From Aldehydirespirator sp963667505 (GTDB taxonomy: Bacteria > Actinomycetota > Acidimicrobiia > Acidimicrobiales > Aldehydirespiratoraceae): a stretch of 64,000 nt of DNA. The position numbers and the translations under genes are program-made. Under the pieces are notes generated by a model. That model saw nothing but the letters and a program-made list of their open reading frames with translations, had not been told where the DNA came from and did no database searches. The stretch lies in the NCBI GenBank assembly GCA_963667505.2, contig OY763490.2, positions 2,604,001-2,668,000 on the forward strand, given 5' to 3'. Below are positions 7,818 to 17,044 of the stretch, one piece after another. Positions within the stretch are counted from its first letter, which is position 1; the number at the start of each line of letters is the position of its first letter.

Positions 7818-8614
7818 CGGGCCACCTCCCCGTCGCGACCATAGAGCGACCCGACATGGTCGACCAAGCCATCGACCGCCCGGGCCAGGCGGCCTTGTGG
7901 GGCGACGTCCAGGGGTGCCGCCCCCCGCCGGTCGCCCCGGCCCGCGTCGGGATCGTGGGGAACCGCCGCGGCGGCCTCCATGCCCAGCCGCTCGCAGACG
8001 CGGGCCGCGTCGGAGCGGTCACGGGCCTTGTTGACGACCAGCAGCAGACGCGACGGCGCCCATCGAGCCTCCGAGAGGGTGAGCAGCCGCTTGGCGGTGT
8101 GCAGCGACTTGACGGTGGGCTCCACCACCACGCACACGGTGTCGGCGTATCGGGCCCAGCCGAACATGGCCTGGCGGGTGCCGCCGGGGAGGTCCCCGAC
8201 CAGGTGCCAGGAGTCCCGGTCGAGCTCTTGGACGACCTGGCTCCAGGCATGCTGCGCCCTCTGGAGCCTCACGACGGGGCCCCACAGGTTCCCGAACTGC
8301 AGGTACCGCACACTGTCGGGGCACGGCGCCGCGTGGCGGTCCACGATGGCGGCCGCGTCCAGGCCGGGGCGCAGTACCCACCGATGCCCGCCCGGGGGGC
8401 CCTCGACCACCGCATCGTCGGGGATGGGACAGTCGTCCACACCGACGCCGAGCGAGTACGGCAGCCCCGGCATGGGATCAGAGTCGAGCGCCAGCACCGG
8501 CTGGCCGCGGCGGGCCAGCAGCCGGGCGAAAGTGCCCGCGATCGTCGACTTGCCCGCGCCGCCCTTGCCGACGAAGGCCACCCTCATCATCGTCGCCGAT
8601 TCTGCCAGCGTCAT
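7814..8614 (-). CDS. CooC-like P-loop ATPase lacking the CxC motif
   Basis: 266 residues. The N-terminal deviant Walker A is RVAFVGKGGAGKSTIAGTFA, followed by ALDSDPMPGLPYSLGV; LVGDLPGGTRQAMFGWARYA and VCVVVEPTVKSLHTAKRL match the switch II and central strand regions of the CooC/MinD family, and LLVVNKARDRSD the guanine/adenine-base loop. The metal-binding Cys-x-Cys is absent. Start ATG 8614 has AGGA upstream; ATG 8590 and 8587 are alternatives. It begins 32 bases after the ABC transporter ATPase and overlaps the UGA-containing CooC gene, so import and ATPase genes form one operon. A heterodimer with the next protein is conceivable. Confidence 0.8.
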   Translation of the reverse strand: MTLAESATMMRVAFVGKGGAGKSTIAGTFARLLARRGQPVLALDSDPMPGLPYSLGVGVDDCPIPDDAVVEGPPGGHRWVLRPGLDAAAIVDRHAAPCPDSVRYLQFGNLWGPVVRLQRAQHAWSQVVQELDRDSWHLVGDLPGGTRQAMFGWARYADTVCVVVEPTVKSLHTAKRLLTLSEARWAPSRLLLVVNKARDRSDAARVCERLGMEAAAAVPHDPDAGRGDRRGAAPLDVAPQGRLARAVDGLVDHVGSLYGRDGEVAR

Positions 8615-8646
8615 GGTCGTCGTCCTGCGCTCGGGCTCGCTCGCTC

Positions 8647-9651
8647 TCAGTCGTTGAGGAAGCAGGCGGCCCAGCGGCCCGGGGCGATCTCTTTGAACTC
8701 GGGCTGCTGCTCGCCGCACTGGGGCATGGCGTCACCGCATCTCGGGGCGAAGGGACAGCCTCTGGGCGCCGCGGTGGCGCTGGGGATCTCGCCACGCAGC
8801 ACGATCCGCCGGCGGGCCGCGGCTGGATGGTCGGCGGGAACGGCCGACAGCAGCGCCCGGGTGTAGGGATGGGCCGGGCTGTCGTACAGCTCTGCCGCGG
8901 GGGCCGTCTCGACGATGCGGCCGAGGTACATGACGGCCACCCGGTCGGAGATGTGGCGCACCAGGGCCAGGTCGTGGGCGATGAACAGGTAGGCGAGTCT
9001 CCGCTCGGCCTGCAGGTCGAGCAGCAGGTTGATGATCTGGGCCTGGATGGACACGTCGAGGGCCGACACTGGCTCGTCGCACACCACCAGCCGGGGATCG
9101 AGCACCAGCGCCCGGGCGATGCCGACCCGCTGGAGCTGGCCGCCCGACAGCTCGTGGGGCAGGCTGCGGGCCTGGGCGGCGGTGAGACCGACACGGTCCA
9201 GTACCTCGGCGGCTTTCCGCTGCGACTCGGCACGCGACGCCAGACCCTGGATCCTGAGTCCCTCTCCGACGCTGTCGCCGACGCTCCTGCGGGGGTCGAG
9301 CGCGCCTATCGGGTCCTGGAAGACGATCTGCATCCGCTGCCTGAGGGCCTTCATCTCGGCCCGGCCGGCGGCCAGCACGTCTCGGCCCTCGAAGGTGACC
9401 GTGCCGGCGGTGGGCTCCACGAGGCGCAGGACGCTGAGGCCGACGGTCGTCTTGCCGCCGCCGGACTCGCCCACCAGTCCCAGCGTCTCGCCCGCGCCGA
9501 CCCGGAAGCTGACCCCGTCCACCGCCCTCAGCGTCGCCCCCGAACGGGACGGCCGGGCCGAGCGCACCCGGTAGTGCTTGACGAGGTCGGCGACCTCAAG
9601 CAGCGCGGGCGCGGCTGCGGCGGCCGGGGCGGGCCCGGTTGCGCTACTCAT
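8647..9651 (-). CDS. ABC transporter ATP-binding protein (OppF/DppF type)
   Basis: 334 residues with Walker A GLVGESGGGKTTVGLSVL, ABC signature LSGGQLQRVGIARAL, Walker B DPRLVVCDEPVSALD, and the C-terminal oligopeptide/nickel transporter extension with the Cys-containing CPFAPRCGDAMPQCG motif typical of the Opp/Dpp/Nik ATPases. It overlaps the start of the partner ATPase gene. Because the operon continues into two CooC-like nickel-insertase genes and carries the palindrome shared with the hydrogenase promoter, nickel rather than peptide is a likely substrate. Confidence 0.9.
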   Translation of the reverse strand: MSSATGPAPAAAAAPALLEVADLVKHYRVRSARPSRSGATLRAVDGVSFRVGAGETLGLVGESGGGKTTVGLSVLRLVEPTAGTVTFEGRDVLAAGRAEMKALRQRMQIVFQDPIGALDPRRSVGDSVGEGLRIQGLASRAESQRKAAEVLDRVGLTAAQARSLPHELSGGQLQRVGIARALVLDPRLVVCDEPVSALDVSIQAQIINLLLDLQAERRLAYLFIAHDLALVRHISDRVAVMYLGRIVETAPAAELYDSPAHPYTRALLSAVPADHPAAARRRIVLRGEIPSATAAPRGCPFAPRCGDAMPQCGEQQPEFKEIAPGRWAACFLND

Positions 9652-10621
9652 GGAGCCAGCACCTCACCCGGTGCCCGTCGCGGGGCGACACCGGTTCGGG
9701 TGCCTGCTCGGTGCAGACGGTGAGGCCGGCGGCGGCCCGGGCGTCGCAGCGGGGCGCGAAGCTGCAGCCCGTCGGCAGGTCGAGCGGCACCGGCACGCTG
9801 CCCGGAATCACCCGCAGCCGGCTCTTCGACGACGCCGCGGCGGGCCGCGACTCCATGAGCCCGACGGTGTAGGGGTGCAGCGGATCGTCGTACAGTTCCG
9901 ACACGGCGCACTCCTCGACGATGCGCCCGGCGTACATCACCGCGGCCCGGTCCGCGATCTCGGCCACCACGCCCAGGTCGTGGGTGATCAGGATGACGGC
10001 CATGCTGTTGGCCGACTGCAGCTCCGACAGCAGCTCGAGGATCTGGGCCTGCACGGTGACGTCGAGCGCGGTGGTCGGCTCGTCGGCGATGAGCAGGTCG
10101 GGCTCGCCAGCCAGAGCGATGGCGATCATCACCCGCTGGGCCATGCCGCCCGACAGCTGGTGCGGGTACTCCCTCACCCGGCGGGCCGGATCGGAGATCC
10201 CGACCCGGTCCAGCAGTTCGACCGCCCGACGTCGGCGGGCGGCGCGGTCCATGGCCGCGCCCGACTTGAGCGCCTGTCCGATCTGGCGTCCCACCGACAT
10301 CACCGGGTCCAGCGACGCCCGGGGCTGCTGGAAGATCATGGCGACCCTTGAGCCCCGCACCGAGTTCAGCACCCGCTCGGGCGCACCGGCCAGTTCGATG
10401 CCGTCGAAGCGCACCGACCCGTCGACGATCCGGCCTGGGGGGTCCACGAGCCCGGCGATCGACAGCGACGTCACCGTCTTGCCGCAGCCCGACTCCCCCA
10501 CCAGTCCGAGGACCTCGCCCCGCCGCACGTCGAAGCTCACGCCGTCCACCGCCTTGACCACGCCGGCTTCGACGAAGAAGTGGGTGCGGAGGCCCTCGAC
10601 GCGCAGCAGCGGCTCGGTCAC
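9644..10621 (-). CDS. ABC transporter ATP-binding protein (OppD/DppD type)
   Basis: 325 residues from GTG 10619-10621, which overlaps the stop of the permease gene as GTGA; this start gives the usual TEPLLRVEGL opening. Walker A is GLVGESGCGKTVTSLSIAGL, the signature LSGGMAQRVMIAIALA, Walker B LLIADEPTTALD, and the C-terminal CSFAPRCDAR motif is present. It pairs with the ATPase at 8647-9651 to energise the family-5 importer. Confidence 0.9.
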   Translation of the reverse strand: MTEPLLRVEGLRTHFFVEAGVVKAVDGVSFDVRRGEVLGLVGESGCGKTVTSLSIAGLVDPPGRIVDGSVRFDGIELAGAPERVLNSVRGSRVAMIFQQPRASLDPVMSVGRQIGQALKSGAAMDRAARRRRAVELLDRVGISDPARRVREYPHQLSGGMAQRVMIAIALAGEPDLLIADEPTTALDVTVQAQILELLSELQSANSMAVILITHDLGVVAEIADRAAVMYAGRIVEECAVSELYDDPLHPYTVGLMESRPAAASSKSRLRVIPGSVPVPLDLPTGCSFAPRCDARAAAGLTVCTEQAPEPVSPRDGHRVRCWLHE

Positions 10622-11553
10622 GCCGACGGCCCCGACGAGCGCGAGCGGGGGTTCCAGTAGTCGTTGAGGGCGTCGCCGAGGAGGTTGACCCCGAGCACCG
10701 CGACCGCGACGGCCAGACCGGGGAACACCGACATCCACCAGGCCCGCCGCACGAACGCCTGGGCGTTGTTGAGCATGTAGCCCCAGCTGATCACGTTGGG
10801 GTCGCCCAGCCCGAGGAAGCTCAGGCTGGCCTCGATCAGGATGGCGCCGCCCACTTGCAGCGAGGCCAGGGCCACCACCGGCGCGATGGTGTTGGGAAGG
10901 ACGTGGGTGCGCAGGGTGCGCCCCGGCGACGAGCCCAGCGCCTCGGCCGCGGTGACGAAGTCGAGCTGCTTGACGGCCAGCACCCCGGAGCGGGCCACCC
11001 GGGCGGTCAGCTCCCAGGACGTGAGCGCGAGGACGAGCACCAGGTTGGTGAGGCCCGGCCCGAAGAGGGCCACCACCGTCAGGGCCAGGAAGAACCGGGG
11101 CAGGACCTGCGACAGCTCGGTGAGGCGCATGAGCAGGTCGTCGACCCTGCCCCCCGCGAAGCCTGCGACCCCGCCGACGAGCGTGCCGATCACCAGCGAC
11201 GCCCCGGCCACGGCCACGCCCACGAGCAGGCTGGTGCGGGCGCCGTGCACCACGCCGGCGAGCACGTCGCGTCCGAGGTCGTCGGTTCCGAGCCAGTGGG
11301 CGCCGGAGGGCGGCTCGAACGGCAGGCCCGCGAACGAGAACGGGTCGTCGGGCGCGATCACGTCAGCCAGGGCGGCCACCAGCACGAAGGCGACGGTCAG
11401 CACCAGCCCGACCACCGCCACCGGGCTGGACGCGAACCGCTTCCAGGAGGATCGGGCGCCTCGACCCCCGGCCCAGCCCGACCGGCCGCGGCCGGCGGGC
11501 AGGCCGTCACCCAGCGTCGCCCGCTGCTCGATGGCAGGACCCTCAAGTGCCAT
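10618..11553 (-). CDS. ABC transporter permease (DppC/NikC type)
   Basis: 311 residues. After a soluble N-terminus, a first membrane helix (VAVVGLVLTVAFVLVAALAD) precedes the DppC landmark HWLGTDDLGRDVLAGVVHGA. Several more helices follow, with the EAA-like loop VTAAEALGSSPGRTLRTHVL that docks on the ATPases. The end has the usual FPGLAVAVAVLGVNLLGDAL. It overlaps the DppB-type gene by 11 bases. Confidence 0.9.
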   Translation of the reverse strand: MALEGPAIEQRATLGDGLPAGRGRSGWAGGRGARSSWKRFASSPVAVVGLVLTVAFVLVAALADVIAPDDPFSFAGLPFEPPSGAHWLGTDDLGRDVLAGVVHGARTSLLVGVAVAGASLVIGTLVGGVAGFAGGRVDDLLMRLTELSQVLPRFFLALTVVALFGPGLTNLVLVLALTSWELTARVARSGVLAVKQLDFVTAAEALGSSPGRTLRTHVLPNTIAPVVALASLQVGGAILIEASLSFLGLGDPNVISWGYMLNNAQAFVRRAWWMSVFPGLAVAVAVLGVNLLGDALNDYWNPRSRSSGPSA

Positions 11554-12508
11554 GGCGCACCCTCGGGTCCAGCAGCGAGTACAGCAGGTCGGTGACCAGG
11601 TTCATCAGGATGATCGTCACCGACAGCATCAGCAGCATGGCGGTGATGATGGCGTAGTCGCGGGCCAGGATCGCGCTCAGCAGCAGCCGCCCCAGGCCGG
11701 GCCAGGCGAACACCGTCTCCACCAGGACCGAGCCCGCGAACATGAAGCCGATCTGGCTGCCGATAACCGTGACGATGGGCAGCAGGGCGTTGGGCAGGGC
11801 ATGGCGGACCAGCACCCGGCGCCGCGACTGGCCCCGGGCCCGGGCCGCCCGTATGTACATCTCGTCGAGGTTCTCGATGACCGCGGCCCTCGTGACCCGC
11901 ATGATGGGCGGCACGTACACCGTCACCAGCGCGACCACGGGCAGCACCATGTGGTGGGCCACGTCGAGCGCGGCCCGCAGACCCTCGTAGTCGGCTCGGG
12001 CGTCGTTGCGGCCCTGCACCGGGAACCAGTCGAAGCGCAGCGCGAAGATCAGCAGCATCACCTGCGACAGCCAGAACACCGGCACGGCGTGGCCCAGCAG
12101 GGTGGCCGTGCGGGCGGTGTTGTCCAGCGCCGAGTTCTTGCGGGCCGCGGCGACGGTGCCGACGCCGATCCCGACCACGGTGGCGAAGGCCAGCGCGGGC
12201 ACCATCAGCAGCAGCGTGGCCGGCAGCTGGTCGAGGATCACCGAGACGGCCGACCGGTTCTGCCGGTACGAGAACCCCAGGTCTCCCTGGGCGAGGCGGC
12301 CTAGGTAGACGAACAGCTGCTCGTGCAGGGGCCGGTCCAGCCCGAAGCGCTCGCGCATCATGGCGTAGTAGCCGGCGTCGCCGTCCTCGCCGGCGAGAGC
12401 GACGATCGGGTCGCCCGGCGCGACATGGATCAGCACCCATGTCAGCACCGAGGCGCCGAGCACCAGAGGGACGGCCTGAAGGAGGCGGCGCACGGTGTAC
12501 CGGAGCAC
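11543..12508 (-). CDS. ABC transporter permease (DppB/NikB type)
   Basis: 321 residues with the hallmark N-terminus (MLRYTVRRLLQAVPLVLGAS, VLTWVLIHVAPGDPI), about six membrane helices, and the EAA-like loop YIRAARARGQSRRRVLVRHA. The C-terminus ends ILMNLVTDLLYSLLDPRVRH, as in DppB/NikB. It lies 90 bases downstream of the binding-protein gene and begins the permease/ATPase block. Confidence 0.9.
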   Translation of the reverse strand: MLRYTVRRLLQAVPLVLGASVLTWVLIHVAPGDPIVALAGEDGDAGYYAMMRERFGLDRPLHEQLFVYLGRLAQGDLGFSYRQNRSAVSVILDQLPATLLLMVPALAFATVVGIGVGTVAAARKNSALDNTARTATLLGHAVPVFWLSQVMLLIFALRFDWFPVQGRNDARADYEGLRAALDVAHHMVLPVVALVTVYVPPIMRVTRAAVIENLDEMYIRAARARGQSRRRVLVRHALPNALLPIVTVIGSQIGFMFAGSVLVETVFAWPGLGRLLLSAILARDYAIITAMLLMLSVTIILMNLVTDLLYSLLDPRVRHGT

Positions 12509-12598
12509 CAGTGCCTCCTCTCGGCCGTCCCGAGCCTCCTCCGGCGGAGGCTCGGGACTAGCTTGCCAGCGGGTCGGCCGGTCGGGCCTCGCTCGCTC

Positions 12599-14383
12599 CT
12601 ACTCGGTGAAGAAGGCGGCCTCGGCCATGTGGCCGGAGTTGGCCTGGAGCCCTCCGACGTTGGTGCCCGAGCCGGCCGTGAACTGGGTCTCGACCAGCCA
12701 CAGGTAGGGCAGCTCGGCGGTGAGGATCCTCTGGATCTCGGCGTAGAGCTCGCCCCGGCGGGCCACGTCGGGCGTGCTGGCCGCGTCGTTGAACAGCTCG
12801 TCGATCTGCGGGTTGACGTAGGCCGCGCCGTTCGAGAACGGGATGTCGCCGATGTTCGTGGAGACGTACATGCGGGCCACGCCGATGGACGGGTCGGTGT
12901 TGTTGCAGTAGCTGATGATGTTGGTGTCGAAGTCGCGCTCCCCGAACACCCTGGGAATGAAGGCGCTGCGGTCCAGCGGGGTCACCTCCACGTCGATGCC
13001 GACCTCGGCCAGGTTCTGGCGCATCACCTCGCCGTACTTGGGGAACACGCCGAAGCTGAACACCAGCAGGTCGATGCTGAAGCGGGTCCCGTCGGAGGCG
13101 TAGCCGGCCTCGTCGAGCAGCGCGTTGGCCCGGTCAACGTCGTAGGCGTATTCGGTCACGTCGTCGCTGTAGGCGAAGGCCATCTGGCTGTTGATCGGCC
13201 CGGTGGCCACCCGGCCCTGGCCGAAGAACACCTGGGCCACGATCTGGTCGCGGTTGACGGCGTGGGCGATGGCCTGGCGGACCCGCAGGTCGCTGAAGAC
13301 CTCGCGGTCGGAGTTGAAGGTGAGCGTCGGGATGCAGAACCCGCCGCCGGGGCCGCTGTTGACGTTGTGCAGCGTTATGGAGTCGGTGCCGCTGAGGCGC
13401 TCGATCTCGCCGCCGGGGACCCGCCAGATGTAGTCGACCTCGCCCTCCTCCAGGGCCAGCACCTGGGTGTTCTGGTCCGGGATCACCCGGAACACGACCC
13501 GGTCGAGGTAGGGCAGGCCCGCCTTGAAGTAGTCGTCGTTGCGGACCAGGGTGATCTCGTTGTCGATCTGGTAGGACTCCAGCTTGAACGGGCCGGTGCC
13601 CACCGGGCTGAGGTTGGCGTCGGCGGTCTGGACGTCGTCGACGCCCTCGTAGACGTGCATGGGGAGGATCGGCGCCTCGGTGGAGTTGAGGCGCTGCAGC
13701 AGCGCCGCGTAGGGCTGGGTGAAATTGAACACCACGGTGGTGTCGTCGGGAGTGCCGATCGACGCGAGGATGCCGCTGAGGCCGCCCTTGGTGCGCGAGT
13801 GGTAGTTCAGCAGGATGTTCTCGAACGTGAACTTCACGTCGGCCGAGGTCATGGGCTCGCCGTCGTGCCAGCGCACCCCGTCGGCCAAGTGGAAGGTGTA
13901 GGTGGCGCTGTCGTCGCTCACCTCCCAGCTCTGGGCCAGGTCGGGATGGGGGTTGGCGTTGTCGTCGAGCTCGACCAGCCCGTTGAACATCGAGCCGGTC
14001 ACCGCGTGGACGTTGAAGCCGGTGGTGATGCCGGGGTTGAAGTGGCCGGGATCGTCGGACAGGGCGATCACCAGGGTGCCGCCCCGGGGCGGACCCTCCG
14101 GCGCTTCGGGCTCGAGCTCGGGCGCCGGCTCGGCGGCAGGCTCATCGGGCTCGGGCTCCTCGGCGGCGGGTTCGTCGGCGGCGGGTTCGTCGGCGGCGGG
14201 CTCTTCGTCCGCGGGCGCCTCGGCGGCAGGCTCCTCAGGGTCGGGGGCCGGCTCGGCGGCAGGCTCTTCGGCTGCTGGCGCCGCCGGCTGCGATGCCGGC
14301 TGGTCGCCGTCATCGTCGCTCCCGCAGGAGGCGGCTATCAGCGCCAAGGCGAGGATCGCGGCCATCAGTCTCAGTCGTCGCAT
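12599..14383 (-). CDS. Extracellular solute-binding lipoprotein, family 5 (peptide/nickel)
   Basis: 594 residues. The N-terminus is a lipoprotein signal (MRRLRLMAAILALALIAASC, lipobox AASC). It is followed by an unusually long Pro/Ala/Glu-rich linker of about 80 residues, then the family-5 binding domain (GGTLVIALSDDPGHFNPGIT, HLADGVRWHDGEPMTSADVK, FSIDLLVFSF). This family binds peptides, nickel chelates and other ligands. The position of the gene ahead of CooC-like ATPases and under the palindrome at 14482-14502 favours a nickel complex as ligand; that is inference. Confidence 0.85.
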   Translation of the reverse strand: MRRLRLMAAILALALIAASCGSDDDGDQPASQPAAPAAEEPAAEPAPDPEEPAAEAPADEEPAADEPAADEPAAEEPEPDEPAAEPAPELEPEAPEGPPRGGTLVIALSDDPGHFNPGITTGFNVHAVTGSMFNGLVELDDNANPHPDLAQSWEVSDDSATYTFHLADGVRWHDGEPMTSADVKFTFENILLNYHSRTKGGLSGILASIGTPDDTTVVFNFTQPYAALLQRLNSTEAPILPMHVYEGVDDVQTADANLSPVGTGPFKLESYQIDNEITLVRNDDYFKAGLPYLDRVVFRVIPDQNTQVLALEEGEVDYIWRVPGGEIERLSGTDSITLHNVNSGPGGGFCIPTLTFNSDREVFSDLRVRQAIAHAVNRDQIVAQVFFGQGRVATGPINSQMAFAYSDDVTEYAYDVDRANALLDEAGYASDGTRFSIDLLVFSFGVFPKYGEVMRQNLAEVGIDVEVTPLDRSAFIPRVFGERDFDTNIISYCNNTDPSIGVARMYVSTNIGDIPFSNGAAYVNPQIDELFNDAASTPDVARRGELYAEIQRILTAELPYLWLVETQFTAGSGTNVGGLQANSGHMAEAAFFTE

Positions 14384-14481
14384 GCTCGGCCCTTCCTAGG
14401 TCGTCATCGGCCTGCCGTTCGGCAGCCAGCACAAACGTGGCGGGGCAACCTAGGGATGCGGTCTTGGACGCGTCAAATCCA

Positions 14482-14502
14482 CTATATGCAACTCGCATCT
14501 AG
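14482..14502. promoter_or_regulatory. 21-bp palindrome, copy 2
   Basis: The left half is CTATATGCAA. The right half on the other strand is CTAGATGCGA (8 of 10 identical) around a central C. It sits in the divergent promoter region, 98 bases from the binding-protein start (14383) and 72 bases from hypF (14575), so one regulator could control both nickel import and hydrogenase maturation. Confidence 0.8.
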
Positions 14503-14574
14503 TAAAGGTAACGCCGCTCGAGCGGGCGGCGCCGGTGACGAAGGCCCGTCTTGCATGGCAGTAGCGTCGGGCTG

Positions 14575-16962
14575 ATGGGTCGCCGCCGTCTGCACATCGT
14601 CGGCACCGTCCAGGGGGTGGGGTTCCGGCCCCACTTGCACCGGCTGGCTCGGTGCCTGTCGCTCACCGGGGCGGCGGGCAACGACGACGAGGGCGTGTGG
14701 TGCGAGGTCCAGGGCCAGCCTGCCGACTTGGACGAGTTCGAGGCGCGGGTGGCGGCCGAGGCGCCGCCGCTGGCTCGGGTGGACTCGGTCCGCTCCGCGG
14801 AGGTGCCCGCGGTGGAGGGCGAGCGGGACTTCCTGATCGCGCCCAGCGCGGCGGGGTTAGGCACGGTCGTCGGTGTCGTGCCCCCGGACGTGGCGGCCTG
14901 CGGCGCCTGCCGGGCCGAGGTCGCCGACCGGGGCGGGCGCCGGTACCGGTACGCGTTCACCTGCTGCACCGACTGCGGGCCTCGCTACACGGTCGTGCAG
15001 AGCCTGCCGTACGACCGGGAGCGCACCTCGATGGCGGCCTTCGAGCTGTGCGAGGCGTGCAGGGCCGAGTACCGGGACCCCGCCGACCGCCGCCACCACG
15101 CCCAGGCCGTGTGCTGCCCGCGGTGCGGGCCTTCGCTGTCGCTGCGTTCGATGACCGAGGAGGCCAGCGACGGCGGCCTTGTCGGAGGCGGTCTCATCAA
15201 GGGCGACCCTGTAGAGGAGGCCTCCATCGGCGGCGATCCCGTCGAGGAGGCCGCCGCCCTGTTGCGGGCGGGTCGCATCGTGGCCGTCAAGGGCGTCGGC
15301 GGCTACCAGTTGGCGTGCCGGGCCGACGACGCGGCCGCAGTGGCCCGGCTGCGGCGACGCAAGCACCGTGAGGAGAAGCCGTTCGCGCTGCTGGTCGCCT
15401 CGGTCGAAGCGGCCCGGGCCCTGGTCGTCCTCGACGATCTGGCGGTGCGGGCCCTGACCGGACCGGAGGCGCCCATCGTGCTTGCGCCGCGCCGAGAGTC
15501 GGCCCCGGTCGCCCCCGAGGTGGCGCCCGACACCCGCCTGCTGGGAGTGACGCTCCCGGCGACGCCACTGCACGCCCTGCTGGCCGACGCGGCCGGCGTG
15601 ACGCTGGTGTGCACCAGCGGCAACCGCTCCGACGAACCGATAGTCACCGACGACGCTCGGGTCGGGTCCGAGCTCGGAGGCATCGCCGACGCCGTGCTGG
15701 CTCACGACCGGGTGATCGAGCGGCGGGCCGACGACTCGGTCGGCCATGTCGTGGCCGGCGGCTTCCAGCTGCTGCGCCGGGCCCGCGGGTACGCGCCCGG
15801 CACCGTGCGGCTCGACGACGACGGGCCGGTCGTGCTCGCGGTGGGCGCCGAGCTGAAGAGCACGGTCTGCCTGGCCCTCGGCGCCGACGCCCACATGTCG
15901 GTCCACTTGGGCGACTTGGAGCATCCGGCCGCGCTGGCCGCCTTCGAGGCCGCGGTGGCCGACCTGCTGGAACTGACCCGGGCCGACCCGGAGCTGGTCG
16001 TCCACGACCTTCACCCCGAGTACCTGTCCACCAAGTTCGCAGCCAGCGCCGACCTCGCGCCCCGCCTCGGTGTGCAGCACCATCACGCCCATCTGGCGTC
16101 CTGTCTGACCGACTCGGGCCACCGCGGCCCGGCCATCGGTGTGATGTTCGACGGCATGGGCTGGGGCGCCGACGGCACCCTCTGGGGCGGCGAGATCCTG
16201 GTGGGCGACGCGGCCAGTTACCAGCGCTTCGCCCATCTGGCGCCGGTGCCCATGCCCGGTGGCGCCGCGGCCGTCCGCCAGCCCTGGCGGATGGCGCTGG
16301 CTCACCTCCACGAGGCGTTCGGCCCCGACCTGCCCGCCATCGGCTCGCTCGCCGCGCACGCCGAGCACGCCTCGGGGGTCCTGGACCAGTGCCGCCCGGG
16401 CCAGTCGATCCTCACTACGTCTGTGGGCCGGCTCTTCGACTCGGTAGCGGCCCTGTGCGGGTTCGTCGAGACCGCGACCTACGAAGGCCAAGCCGCGATC
16501 CGCCTCGAGCAGGCCGCTGGACCCGATGCCCGGCGTTACCCGGTGGAGATGACCGAGGGCGCCCCCACGCTGCTCGAGACCGGCCCGCTGGTCCGAGCGG
16601 TGGCCGCGGACGTGCAGGCCGGACGGGACCCGGCGCTCGTGTCAGGCACCTTCCACCGCTGGGTAGCCGATGTCGTGCTGGCGGCGAGTCAGCGTGCCCG
16701 CGAGGCATCCGGCCTGTCGGCCGTGGCCCTGTCGGGAGGCGTGTTCCAGAACCGCCGCCTAGTGGAGCTGCTGGTGCCCGAACTGGAGCAGTCAGGCTTC
16801 GAGGTCCTCCGCCACCGCCAGGTCCCGCCCAACGACGGCGGCATCGCCCTCGGCCAAGCCGCCATCGCCCGAGCCACGCTGTCCACCTTCGATTCGACCT
16901 ATGACGAGGATCGGGCCGCGTTCGCCTCATTGCGCGACGCCATCCTCGAGGAACCGTGGTGA
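14575..16962 (+). CDS. hypF: Carbamoyltransferase HypF
   Basis: 795 residues from ATG 14575. HypF makes thiocarbamate on HypE from carbamoyl phosphate for the cyanide ligands of the NiFe site. All domains are visible: acylphosphatase (HIVGTVQGVGFRPHLHRLAR), paired zinc fingers (ACGACRAE, CCTDCGPRY, LCEACRAEY, CCPRCGPSL, about residues 105-190), a YrdC-like domain (AVKGVGGYQLACRADDAAAV, VCTSGNRSDEPI) and a Kae1-like domain (VQHHHAHLASC, GVMFDGMGWGADGTLWGGE, NDGGIALGQAAIA). An insert of about 25 residues before YrdC repeats GDPVEEA. It is separated by about 80 bases from the CooC-like gene downstream. Confidence 0.95.
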   Translation: MGRRRLHIVGTVQGVGFRPHLHRLARCLSLTGAAGNDDEGVWCEVQGQPADLDEFEARVAAEAPPLARVDSVRSAEVPAVEGERDFLIAPSAAGLGTVVGVVPPDVAACGACRAEVADRGGRRYRYAFTCCTDCGPRYTVVQSLPYDRERTSMAAFELCEACRAEYRDPADRRHHAQAVCCPRCGPSLSLRSMTEEASDGGLVGGGLIKGDPVEEASIGGDPVEEAAALLRAGRIVAVKGVGGYQLACRADDAAAVARLRRRKHREEKPFALLVASVEAARALVVLDDLAVRALTGPEAPIVLAPRRESAPVAPEVAPDTRLLGVTLPATPLHALLADAAGVTLVCTSGNRSDEPIVTDDARVGSELGGIADAVLAHDRVIERRADDSVGHVVAGGFQLLRRARGYAPGTVRLDDDGPVVLAVGAELKSTVCLALGADAHMSVHLGDLEHPAALAAFEAAVADLLELTRADPELVVHDLHPEYLSTKFAASADLAPRLGVQHHHAHLASCLTDSGHRGPAIGVMFDGMGWGADGTLWGGEILVGDAASYQRFAHLAPVPMPGGAAAVRQPWRMALAHLHEAFGPDLPAIGSLAAHAEHASGVLDQCRPGQSILTTSVGRLFDSVAALCGFVETATYEGQAAIRLEQAAGPDARRYPVEMTEGAPTLLETGPLVRAVAADVQAGRDPALVSGTFHRWVADVVLAASQRAREASGLSAVALSGGVFQNRRLVELLVPELEQSGFEVLRHRQVPPNDGGIALGQAAIARATLSTFDSTYDEDRAAFASLRDAILEEPW

Positions 16963-17044
16963 CGCTGAATTGCGGGTGGCGGTGGACTGCTAGTGTGCGG
17001 CGGTCTGCTCACTGGAGTGTCGAGACGACGGGAGCACTGACATC

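Noticed and set aside
12323..14575. Long plus-strand open frame (~750 codons) opposite the solute-binding protein gene
   Set aside because: Low-complexity Gly/Val/Arg-rich translation with no family features; it is the mirror of a clear lipoprotein gene in GC-rich DNA.
16990..17010. A fourth copy of the 21-bp palindrome (CTAGTGTGCGG before cooC)
   Set aside because: Only one half matches weakly and there is no inverted partner.
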